Below, piece by piece: positions 33,548-40,576 of a DNA stretch of 40,576 nt. Under the pieces are notes generated by a model. It was not told the DNA's origin. It worked only from the letters and a program-made list of their open reading frames with translations, and searched no databases. The number at the start of each line of letters is the position of its first letter. Position 1 is the first letter of the stretch. The DNA is taken from NCBI GenBank assembly GCA_002327905.1, contig DCUY01000030.1, forward strand, positions 1-40,576. The letters run 5' to 3'. The position numbers and the translations under genes were made by a program. Source of the stretch: Caldifarciminota bacterium UBA2202. Lineage in GTDB: Bacteria; Hydrothermota; 32-111.

Positions 33548-36303
33548 TGATAAGAGCGGAAGTTTTGTCAAAATCGAAAGAATTCGACTCTCTCGGAATC
33601 AATATGACAAAAGAGATCAAGAGATATATAACTCATATAAAAGATGTGCGCACATCAGCAGTTTATATATTTGAAAAAGAGATTGACAAAAATTTCATAA
33701 AAGAGATACTGCAGGATGAAATAACAGATGAAATATATTTCAATAAAGAATCCGCAATAAAGGATGTTTTTTATATAGACATATTTGCTAAGAGTGGGGT
33801 TATGGACCCTGTTGCCGAGACTCTTTTGTCCTATTTGAAAAAGAGCAGTCAGGATTCCGGATCAATAAGGACTTGCAGAAGATTTTATATTTATACCGAC
33901 AAGAAAATAAGCGGGGAGGAATTGGTTGCATTTCTTAAGAACAGATACTATAATCCGCTTATAGAGGAGCACGGAACTCTGCAACTCGGCAGAAATGTCT
34001 TTTCGGATAAGTTTGAAGTGAAGACTGTTTCAATGGACTTTGACCTTAATGAGCTTTCAAAGAAGATGACTTTGTCATTATCCCTTAAAGAGATGGAGAG
34101 AATAAAGGATTATTTCTATAATATTAAAAAAAGGAAGCCCACGGACATAGAACTTGAAACAATAGCTCAGACATGGTCGGAGCACTGCGTCCATAAGACA
34201 ATGAAATCTCCCTATATGTACAAAGGAAGAAAGATTAAGAATTTATTTAAAGAGACCATAGTAAAGGCAACAGAGGTTATAAATCATCCTGATGCGGTTT
34301 CGGTATTTTCTGACAATGCGGGAATATTCAAATTTGATGAATTTACAAATGTGTGTTTCAAGGTTGAGACACACAACCATCCGTCTGCTCTTGAGCCTTA
34401 TGGAGGAGCAGGGACAGGAACCGGAGGAGTTATCAGAGATATCATAGGCACAGGACTCTCCGCAAAGCCTATTGCAAATACGGATGTATTCTGCGTGGGA
34501 GAGGCGGGAAGCAAAGTGGAGGGAGTCATTGACCCTGAAGAGATACTTAAAGGAATTGTCTCCGGTGTGCGCGATTACGGGAACAGAATGGGAATACCCA
34601 CTGTAAACGGAGCTGTTCACTTTCATAAAGATTATCTCGGAAATCCTTTGGTGTTCTGCGGTTCAATAGGAGTAATGCCCGGAAGAAATTCATTCAAGAG
34701 AGTGTGCGATAATGACATGATAGTTGTAATAGGCGGAAAGACAGGAAGAGACGGGATTCACGGAGCTACATTCTCATCTGTCTCTTTGACAGGAGACTCG
34801 CAGGAGCTTTCGTCAGGAGCAGTGCAGATAGGAAATCCCATAGAAGAGAAGAAGATGCTGGACGCCATTCTTGAAGCTGACGGACTCTTTACCGCGATAA
34901 CTGACTGCGGAGCAGGCGGACTCTCGTCTGCTGTCGGAGAGATGGGAGAACACACGGGAGCAGAGGTCTTTCTTGAAAGAGTGCCTTTGAAATATGACGG
35001 ACTCACTTATGATGAAATTTGGATATCCGAATCTCAGGAGAGAATGGTATTAAGCATTAATGAAAGAAATTACGAGGCATTGAAGAGCATAGTTGAAAAG
35101 CATAACACCAATATTGCCCATATAGGATTTTTCAGAGGAAAGAATCTCAGGATTCATTTCAAAGGTGCTTTAGTGCTTGACATTGAAATGTCATTTCTTC
35201 ATAAGGGAGTTCCTCTTACACTTAAAAAAGTGAAGCCGTATAACAATGCGCCTGAAAAGAGAGTCCCTTTTAAGCTGAATATCGAAGAAGCAGGTCTCAA
35301 GGTATTGAGCCATCCTGATGTGAAGTCAAAAGAGTGGATAATCAGACAGTATGACCATGAAGTTCAGTCTCAGACATTGATTAAGCCGCTTGGAGGGGAA
35401 ACACAGGCTGGAGCGAATGATTCGGCAGTGATATCTCCCATTAACGGCACAGAGAAATGTCTTGTTGTCGGATGCGGTATAAATCCGAGGTACGGAGAGC
35501 TTAACCCGAAAAAGATGACTTACTCAGTTATTGATGAAGCTGTAAGAAACATTCTCTCGCAGGGCGGAGACCTTGAACACACTTTCATGCTTGATAATTT
35601 TTCATGGGGCGACACAAGCAAGGAGACGACTCTGGGCGGACTTGTGGAGTCATGCGAAGCATGCAGGGATTACGCTGTAAAACTCGGCATTCCGTTCATA
35701 TCCGGTAAGGATTCCCTCAATAATTATTTTATAATGAAGGGGAGAGAGATTGAGATTCCGCCGACTCTTCTTATTTCTGCAATTTCAGTGACTGAGAAGA
35801 ACAGAATCAAATCATCATATTTCAAGCCCGGAGCCTCATTCATTTACATATTAGGCGCAGAGACAAAAGCGGAGCTTCTCGGTTCTGTGCTTTTTGACAG
35901 TTACAAAATAAATAAAGGAATTATGCCTTCAATTGACTCTTCGGAATCTGTAAAGCATCACAAACTTCTAAGCAATCTGAATAAGAATGATATCGTTGCT
36001 TCATGCCATGATATATCCGACGGAGGAATATTTACCACTCTCTTTGAGATGTCATTAGGGAGCAGAGTGGGATGCGCCGTGCAAGTCAGAACAAAACTCA
36101 CTTCTGCGGAATTTTTATTTTCCGAAACTCAAAGCAGATATGTTATTCAGGTATATCCAGAGAGGCGGAAGGAATTTGAAAATATATGCGGGAAGAACGC
36201 TCTGTTGATTGGAGAGACGAACATATCAAACTCAATCAATTATAAAATCAATAAATCAAAATATACATTTGAAATCAAGAAACTTGAAAAGGTTTATAGG
36301 TGA
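33544..36303 (+). CDS. purL: Phosphoribosylformylglycinamidine synthase, PurS-PurL fusion
   Basis: 919 residues: longer than small PurL (about 730) and shorter than the tripartite large form (about 1300). It makes FGAM from FGAR, ATP and ammonia. The first ~170 residues form a duplicated PurS-like domain ('VFYIDIFAKSGVMDPVAETL'), so no separate purS is needed. The synthase core follows: 'ETIAQTWSEHCVHKTM', 'KVETHNHPSALEPYGGAGTG', 'GGKTGRDGIHGATFSS', 'TDCGAGGLSSAVGEMGE' and, in the second half, 'GGETQAGANDSAV'. The glutaminase is the adjacent purQ, 3 bases downstream. ATG 33547 fits the GGAGG site better than 33544. Confidence 0.93.
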   Translation: MMIRAEVLSKSKEFDSLGINMTKEIKRYITHIKDVRTSAVYIFEKEIDKNFIKEILQDEITDEIYFNKESAIKDVFYIDIFAKSGVMDPVAETLLSYLKKSSQDSGSIRTCRRFYIYTDKKISGEELVAFLKNRYYNPLIEEHGTLQLGRNVFSDKFEVKTVSMDFDLNELSKKMTLSLSLKEMERIKDYFYNIKKRKPTDIELETIAQTWSEHCVHKTMKSPYMYKGRKIKNLFKETIVKATEVINHPDAVSVFSDNAGIFKFDEFTNVCFKVETHNHPSALEPYGGAGTGTGGVIRDIIGTGLSAKPIANTDVFCVGEAGSKVEGVIDPEEILKGIVSGVRDYGNRMGIPTVNGAVHFHKDYLGNPLVFCGSIGVMPGRNSFKRVCDNDMIVVIGGKTGRDGIHGATFSSVSLTGDSQELSSGAVQIGNPIEEKKMLDAILEADGLFTAITDCGAGGLSSAVGEMGEHTGAEVFLERVPLKYDGLTYDEIWISESQERMVLSINERNYEALKSIVEKHNTNIAHIGFFRGKNLRIHFKGALVLDIEMSFLHKGVPLTLKKVKPYNNAPEKRVPFKLNIEEAGLKVLSHPDVKSKEWIIRQYDHEVQSQTLIKPLGGETQAGANDSAVISPINGTEKCLVVGCGINPRYGELNPKKMTYSVIDEAVRNILSQGGDLEHTFMLDNFSWGDTSKETTLGGLVESCEACRDYAVKLGIPFISGKDSLNNYFIMKGREIEIPPTLLISAISVTEKNRIKSSYFKPGASFIYILGAETKAELLGSVLFDSYKINKGIMPSIDSSESVKHHKLLSNLNKNDIVASCHDISDGGIFTTLFEMSLGSRVGCAVQVRTKLTSAEFLFSETQSRYVIQVYPERRKEFENICGKNALLIGETNISNSINYKINKSKYTFEIKKLEKVYR

Positions 36304-36306
36304 AGC

Positions 36307-37074
36307 ATGAATAAGTTCAAATCACTCGTGATAAAAGCTGACGGCTCAAACTGTGAAATTGAGACAGATTATATTCTGCGCAAAGTGGGATTCTCATCCG
36401 AGATAGTGCATCTGAATTCTCTGATGAGTGAGCCTGAGAGGATTCTTGAATATTCATTTATACTCTTTCCCGGAGGATTCTCATACGGAGATTATACCGG
36501 TAGCGGAAGAATTGTCGCGTCGATAATAAAGCATCACCTAATGGACTCACTGAAAACATTCATATCACAAGGAAAGCTTATTCTCGGAATATGCAATGGA
36601 TTTCAAACTATGGTAAAATCAGGAATTCTTCCAAATGTATCAGGAACATTCAAACAGGAGGTCTCTCTTATTTTCAATGACTCTCATCAGTATGAGGACA
36701 GGTGGGTTAAACTGCAGGTCTTGGGAAACAGCATATTCACTAAAAATTTCGATTCTACCATAGAGCTTCCTGTCGCGCACGGCGAGGGAAAATTTATTTA
36801 TGAAATTGACCAAAGACTCGTAGAGAATATTGCAGTTTTGAAATACATTGATGAAAGGAATAGACCTACAATGAAGTATCCTTTGAATCCCAATGGTTCA
36901 ATGCTGTCAATAGCCGGAATAGCGGACAAGAGCGGGAGATTGATGGGTCTCATGCCGCATCCGGAGAGATTCATAAGAAAGGAGCAGTACTATTCAAACA
37001 GTAAAAATGAAGACGAACCGCATGGAATAAGATTCTTTGAAAATGCTTATATTTATATAAAGGAGGAATTATGA
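36307..37074 (+). CDS. purQ: FGAM synthase glutaminase subunit PurQ
   Basis: 255 residues. It is a class I glutamine amidotransferase that supplies ammonia to PurL. The nucleophile Cys96 sits in 'LGICNGFQTM', and the His-Glu pair is in 'GLMPHPERFIR'. 'FPGGFSYGDYTGSGRI' and 'LPVAHGEGKF' are signature PurQ segments. Its place directly after the PurS-PurL fusion completes the enzyme as a two-gene system. It overlaps the phosphohexomutase gene by 4 bases. Confidence 0.95.
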   Translation: MNKFKSLVIKADGSNCEIETDYILRKVGFSSEIVHLNSLMSEPERILEYSFILFPGGFSYGDYTGSGRIVASIIKHHLMDSLKTFISQGKLILGICNGFQTMVKSGILPNVSGTFKQEVSLIFNDSHQYEDRWVKLQVLGNSIFTKNFDSTIELPVAHGEGKFIYEIDQRLVENIAVLKYIDERNRPTMKYPLNPNGSMLSIAGIADKSGRLMGLMPHPERFIRKEQYYSNSKNEDEPHGIRFFENAYIYIKEEL

Positions 37075-38438
37075 AGAAATCCATATTCAGAATGTATGAT
37101 GTAAGGGGAATCGCGGATACAGAGCTCAATGACAATGATGTTTATCTTATAGGAAAGGCATTCGGCACTTACATAAAGAGAAGAGGAGGAAAGAGAGTGG
37201 CATCCGGAATGGATGTGAGACTCTCAAGCGAGAGAATTAAGGCGGCATTCAACAAAGGAGTCCTTGAAACAGGACTGAATGTTATTGATGTGGGCGTTGT
37301 CACGACACCAATGCTTTATTATGCAGAACATTTTTACAAATGTGACGGAGGAATAATGGTGACCGGCTCCCATAATCCTATTGAATACAACGGGCTTAAA
37401 ATGGTTGACCCTGACATTACAATTTACGGAGACACGATAAATTCTTTTTATGAAATGACTGTTAATAATGATTTTGAAAAAGGCAGTGGAAATCTTGAGC
37501 ATAAATCAATAGATGAAGATTATATCAAGATGTGCTGTGAAAAAATAAAATTGTCTTCAAAGCTAAGAGTGCTTGTCGACCCGGGAAACGGAACAGCAGG
37601 ACCCGTGTCGGAAGAGATATTCAAAAGAATCAAAGTTACAGCAGACTTTATAAATAAAGAGAGGGACGGCAGATTCCCGAATCATCTTCCTGACCCCACA
37701 GTGATGGAATTCACGACAGAACTCAGAGAGAAGACCAAGAACGGCAAATATGACTGCGGCATAGGATATGATGGAGACTGCGACAGAGTGGGGCTTATTG
37801 ATGAAAAAGGAGAGATGATATTCGGAGACCAGATACTCGGAATGCTTGCAAAAGACATGCTCTCCCGCAATAAAGGAGAGAAGGTTATATTTGATGTGAA
37901 ATGTTCGCAGGGACTTGAGGAGATAATTCTTAAAGAGGGCGGAAAGCCGATAATGTATAAGACCGGACATTCGCTCTTAAAGAGAAAGATGAAGGAAGAG
38001 AAGGCTCTTCTTGCAGGGGAGATGAGCGGACACATGTTTTTCAATGAGAATTTTTTCGGATTTGACGACGGGCTCTATGCTTCTCTTTTGATATTGAGAA
38101 TACTCTCCGAAAGAAAAATAACACTCTCACAGCTGAAAAGCGAGATGCCTTATTACATATCAACTCCTGAAATAAGAGTTGACACAAATGAGGAAGAAAA
38201 ATTTAACATTGTTGAAGACATTGTCAAACATTATAAGGATGAAGGGTACAGAGTTATTGACATTGACGGAGCGAGAGTCTATTTTGACGGAGGGTGGGCT
38301 TTGGTGAGAGCTTCGAACACTCAGCCGATACTTGTCGTGAGATTTGAAGCAAAGACAAAAGAGGCAATGGAGATTATAAGAAATAATGTCAGAACCGTTC
38401 TTTCAAAATACAAATCAGTTGATTTGAAGAATGTATAA
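37071..38438 (+). CDS. Phosphomannomutase/phosphoglucomutase
   Basis: 455 residues, a four-domain alpha-D-phosphohexomutase. It interconverts hexose 1- and 6-phosphates. The phosphoserine loop is 'TGSHNP' (Ser100), the metal loop 'GYDGDCDRVG', the sugar-binding loop 'AGEMSGHMFF' and the phosphate-binding loop 'RASNTQP'. This set fits the PMM/PGM (ManB/AlgC) group rather than phosphoglucosamine mutase. A good AGGAGG site precedes the ATG. Substrate preference cannot be decided. Product likely feeds nucleotide-sugar synthesis together with wecB. Confidence 0.92.
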   Translation: MKKSIFRMYDVRGIADTELNDNDVYLIGKAFGTYIKRRGGKRVASGMDVRLSSERIKAAFNKGVLETGLNVIDVGVVTTPMLYYAEHFYKCDGGIMVTGSHNPIEYNGLKMVDPDITIYGDTINSFYEMTVNNDFEKGSGNLEHKSIDEDYIKMCCEKIKLSSKLRVLVDPGNGTAGPVSEEIFKRIKVTADFINKERDGRFPNHLPDPTVMEFTTELREKTKNGKYDCGIGYDGDCDRVGLIDEKGEMIFGDQILGMLAKDMLSRNKGEKVIFDVKCSQGLEEIILKEGGKPIMYKTGHSLLKRKMKEEKALLAGEMSGHMFFNENFFGFDDGLYASLLILRILSERKITLSQLKSEMPYYISTPEIRVDTNEEEKFNIVEDIVKHYKDEGYRVIDIDGARVYFDGGWALVRASNTQPILVVRFEAKTKEAMEIIRNNVRTVLSKYKSVDLKNV

Positions 38439-38880
38439 AATTATCGGAATAATCGGCGGATCATCAATTGATGCAGAATTATATAAAGAGACTGTTTTGA
38501 TAGGAGAGGCAATCGCCTCTTTCAAACTTCCCGTTTTATGCGGAGGCGGCAGGGGAGTCATGGAGGCGGTTTCAAAAGGCGTGAAGAATAAGAACGGACT
38601 GACAATAGGAATACTGCCGCATTCAAAGAGAGATGCCAATGAATATATCGATATACCAATATCAACAGGCATTGGTTTCGCACGGAATGCAGTCATTGTC
38701 AACTCCTCCGACATAATCATAGCGATAGACGGAAAATACGGCACGCTTTCGGAGATAGGATTCGCACTGCAATTCGAGAAACCTCTGATAGCTTACAAGT
38801 GCGAACATTCTGCGCATCTGAATCTGCGCACTGCTGAAAATGTGAAACAAATAATTGATTTTGTAAAAGAGAATCTATGA
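38431..38880 (+). CDS. TIGR00725 / LOG-like Rossmann-fold protein
   Basis: 149 residues. The N-terminus 'KIIGIIGGSS', the glycine-rich 'PVLCGGGRGVMEAVSKG' (about 32-48) and 'IAIDGKYGTLSEIGFALQFE' (about 97-116) match the SLOG superfamily, close to cytokinin-activating LOG proteins and molybdenum-cofactor-carrier-like proteins. LOG proteins carry PGGxGTxxE; here the loop reads 'DGKYGTLSE', as in the TIGR00725 group of unknown function. Overlaps its neighbours by 8 and 4 bases. Confidence 0.85.
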   Translation: MYKIIGIIGGSSIDAELYKETVLIGEAIASFKLPVLCGGGRGVMEAVSKGVKNKNGLTIGILPHSKRDANEYIDIPISTGIGFARNAVIVNSSDIIIAIDGKYGTLSEIGFALQFEKPLIAYKCEHSAHLNLRTAENVKQIIDFVKENL

Positions 38881-39146
38881 AGACAATTGAAATTACGGTT
38901 AAAGGACTTGTTCAGGGAATCGGTTACAGATATTTTGTCAGAGAAAAGGCGAACCAGACAGGGATAAACGGATATGTCAAAAATTTGAGCAATGGGAATG
39001 TGCTGATAATAGCTGAAGGAGAGGAATTCGCACTTGAAGATTTTATGGAAAGAATAAAGACGGAGAATCAGTATGCTCATATAAATGAAATGACAGTCAA
39101 TAAGAGAAAAGAAGAATATTTCAATGAATTTAAAATCATTCACTAA
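38877..39146 (+). CDS. acyP: Acylphosphatase
   Basis: 89 residues, normal length. It hydrolyses acyl phosphates. The phosphate loop 'GLVQGIGYRYFV' has the catalytic Arg18, and 'NGYVKNLSNGNV' has the catalytic Asn36. The expected VQGVGYR Val is Ile here. The ATG overlaps the upstream stop by 4 bases. Confidence 0.93.
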   Translation: MKTIEITVKGLVQGIGYRYFVREKANQTGINGYVKNLSNGNVLIIAEGEEFALEDFMERIKTENQYAHINEMTVNKRKEEYFNEFKIIH

Positions 39147-39157
39147 TGGAGGAACAA

Positions 39158-39670
39158 ATGGATATTTCAAAAATTGTCAGAGATGTGCCTGATTTCCCGA
39201 TAAAGGGAATTATTTTCAAAGACATCACTCCGGTTCTTTCAGACGCGGTAGCGTTTAAAGAAGCCGTTAAAAAAATGGAAGAGAAGATAGATTTTTCTAA
39301 GGTTGATAAGATTGCCGGAATAGAATCAAGGGGATTCATATTTGGAAGCGTTCTTGCATTAAATCACAATAAGGGATTTGTGCCTATAAGAAAAAAGGGC
39401 AAACTTCCGTACAGCACCCTTGAAGAGACATACGCTCTTGAATACGGATTAGCAACTATTGAGATGCACACTGATGCTGTCAAGAAGGGCGAAAGAGTTC
39501 TGATAGTAGATGACCTGTTGGCGACAGGAGGCACTACAAAAGCAGCTGCAACTCTGATAGAGCGCGCAGGCGGAATTGTTGAAGGAATGTTATTCTTAAT
39601 TGAACTTGATCTCTTAGCCGGAAGAAAGAAGGTTGAAAATTATAAGATTTCAAGTATAATACACTATTGA
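39158..39670 (+). CDS. apt: Adenine phosphoribosyltransferase
   Basis: 170 residues from ATG 39158, which has GGAGG six bases upstream; an in-frame ATG at 39146 contains that site and is less likely. It salvages adenine to AMP with PRPP. The N-terminal 'VRDVPDFPIKGIIFKDITPV' and the PRPP loop 'VLIVDDLLATGGTTKAA' are diagnostic. 'GIESRGFIFG' and 'RKKGKLPYST' are also typical. It complements the de novo purine genes upstream and is followed 9 bases later by a tRNA gene. Confidence 0.96.
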   Translation: MDISKIVRDVPDFPIKGIIFKDITPVLSDAVAFKEAVKKMEEKIDFSKVDKIAGIESRGFIFGSVLALNHNKGFVPIRKKGKLPYSTLEETYALEYGLATIEMHTDAVKKGERVLIVDDLLATGGTTKAAATLIERAGGIVEGMLFLIELDLLAGRKKVENYKISSIIHY

Positions 39671-39679
39671 TAAAAATCA

Positions 39680-39752
39680 GCCCCTGTAGCTCAGTGGATA
39701 GAGCATTTGTTTCCTAAACAAAGGGCCACAAGTTCGATTCTTGTCAGGGGCA
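39680..39752 (+). tRNA. tRNA-Arg (anticodon CCU)
   Basis: 73 nt cloverleaf. The acceptor GCCCCTG pairs with CAGGGGC, followed by discriminator A. The D arm is GCTCAGTGGATAGAGC. The anticodon stem TTTGT/ACAAA encloses loop TTCCTAA, anticodon CCT at 39713-39715, reading AGG. The T arm is ACAAG-TTCGATT-CTTGT. The CCA end is not encoded (AAAT follows the discriminator A). It lies within the apt-TPR gap and is probably cotranscribed with mRNA genes. Confidence 0.96.
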
Positions 39753-39774
39753 AATAAAACAAAAAGGAGAAGAA

Positions 39775-40506
39775 ATGCCTGTTAAAAGAGTCAAAATCAA
39801 GAGATCTCAAATAAAGAAGGACAAATTTATAGATCTCACAACAGTAATTGCCAGTGATGTAAAGACAAATTGGAGAAAATATTTCATAATTTTGTCTGTC
39901 ATTATCCTGCTCATAGTCGGTTCGGTTTATATGATAAACTCTTTGAAAAAGAGAAATCTCGAAGGACTTGCGAAGCTCTCTGAGGCGACGGATATATTGT
40001 TTTCAGGCAATTATTCTGAATCCATTGAACTTCTCAATTCAGTCAAATCCGACTATTTCGGCACTTTTGCCGCAAAAAAGGCGGTTTACTATGTGGGAGT
40101 GGCTCAGTTGAATACAGGAAAATTCGATGACGCCATTGTGAGCTATAGGCAGTTTCTCAAATCAAAGTCAGGAATTGAGGACATGAGAGCGGCCGCATAC
40201 ATAGGAATTGGAAGAGCTTATGAAGGAAAACAGCTTGCAGATTCTTCAATATTGGCTTATGAGGATGTTATTAACAAGTACCCAAAATCAGTTTATGCTC
40301 CCGAAGCTTATCTTTCAATGGGAAGATTGTATGAAGGAAAGTATGAGGTGAATAAGGCGATTGATTCCTATGAAAAAGTTATGTATCTTTTTCCTGAATC
40401 TGATTATGCAAAGCAGGCAGAGTTTTACAAAAATATGCTTGAAGGAGCGCTTGATCCTTTGACTCAGATGCAACAGGGAAAGGTGGAAAACAAGGAAATT
40501 AAGTAG
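39775..40506 (+). CDS. Membrane-anchored TPR protein
   Basis: 243 residues. A basic N-terminus of about 37 residues precedes one membrane helix (about 38-54, 'IILSVIILLIVGSVYMI'). Tetratricopeptide units follow (about 65-235), for example 'GKFDDAIVSYRQFLKSK', 'DSSILAYEDVINKYPKSVYA' and 'NKAIDSYEKVMYLFPESDYA'. The layout resembles YfgM-like and other TPR scaffold proteins of the envelope, with the repeats probably on the outer side of the inner membrane. An AAGGAG site precedes the ATG. Specific partner unknown. Confidence 0.85.
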   Translation: MPVKRVKIKRSQIKKDKFIDLTTVIASDVKTNWRKYFIILSVIILLIVGSVYMINSLKKRNLEGLAKLSEATDILFSGNYSESIELLNSVKSDYFGTFAAKKAVYYVGVAQLNTGKFDDAIVSYRQFLKSKSGIEDMRAAAYIGIGRAYEGKQLADSSILAYEDVINKYPKSVYAPEAYLSMGRLYEGKYEVNKAIDSYEKVMYLFPESDYAKQAEFYKNMLEGALDPLTQMQQGKVENKEIK

Positions 40507-40576
40507 GATTTGGGAGTATCTGTAATATATACTCACCACCCGATAAGGTATATTATGTAAAGATGGCAGACCATCA

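Noticed and set aside
1..40576. CRISPR array, prophage, transposase or integrase
   Set aside because: No regularly spaced direct repeats and no recognisable transposase, integrase or phage protein were seen on either strand.

Overview
The window is bacterial, AT-rich (GC roughly in the upper 30s percent by eye) and almost fully coding. Every gene lies on the + strand. Several secreted proteins end in a C-terminal tail of the type IX secretion (T9SS, Por) sorting kind, which points to the FCB superphylum or a candidate phylum near it. The mix of an energy-converting Mbx/Mrp-like membrane complex, M42 peptidase, threonine dehydrogenase/KBL and lysine aminotransferase fits an uncultured anaerobe fermenting peptides or amino acids. 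I cannot name a genus.

Region 1 (1-12695). A fold-back repeat and a strong promoter precede a secreted beta-propeller-like protein with a T9SS tail and an M42 aminopeptidase. Thirteen tightly packed genes (3200-11559) follow. They encode a complete Mbx/Mbh-like respiratory complex: Mrp antiporter modules (MnhE, F, G, MbhD, a fused MbhE/F, a MnhC-like subunit and two NuoM/MnhD-like subunits), then NuoH-, NuoB-, NuoC-, NuoD- and NuoI-like subunits. The catalytic NuoD-like subunit has neither the NiFe cysteines of hydrogenases nor the quinone-site histidines of complex I. Its substrate is therefore unknown, and this is the most interesting system in the window. The NADH-sensing repressor Rex and a gamma-carbonic anhydrase-like protein close the run.

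Region 2 (12696-18085). An orphan T9SS-tail fragment is followed by a textbook promoter, the RNase P RNA gene, asnS, and two secreted lamin-tail-domain proteins with T9SS tails. A perfect 17-bp hairpin ends the unit.

Region 3 (18120-20418). tdh and kbl form a two-gene threonine-to-glycine operon with its own promoter and terminator.

Region 4 (20534-40576). A near-consensus promoter drives L-lysine 6-aminotransferase, followed without any visible terminator by proS, a short rimP, nusA, infB, rbfA, nrnA, wecB, purH, a patatin-like lipase, a COG1313 radical SAM protein, a PurS-PurL fusion, purQ, a phosphohexomutase, a TIGR00725-family protein, acyP, apt, tRNA-Arg(CCU) and a TPR membrane protein. 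Many of these genes overlap by 4 bases, suggesting a long, translationally coupled array for translation, purine synthesis and sugar activation.
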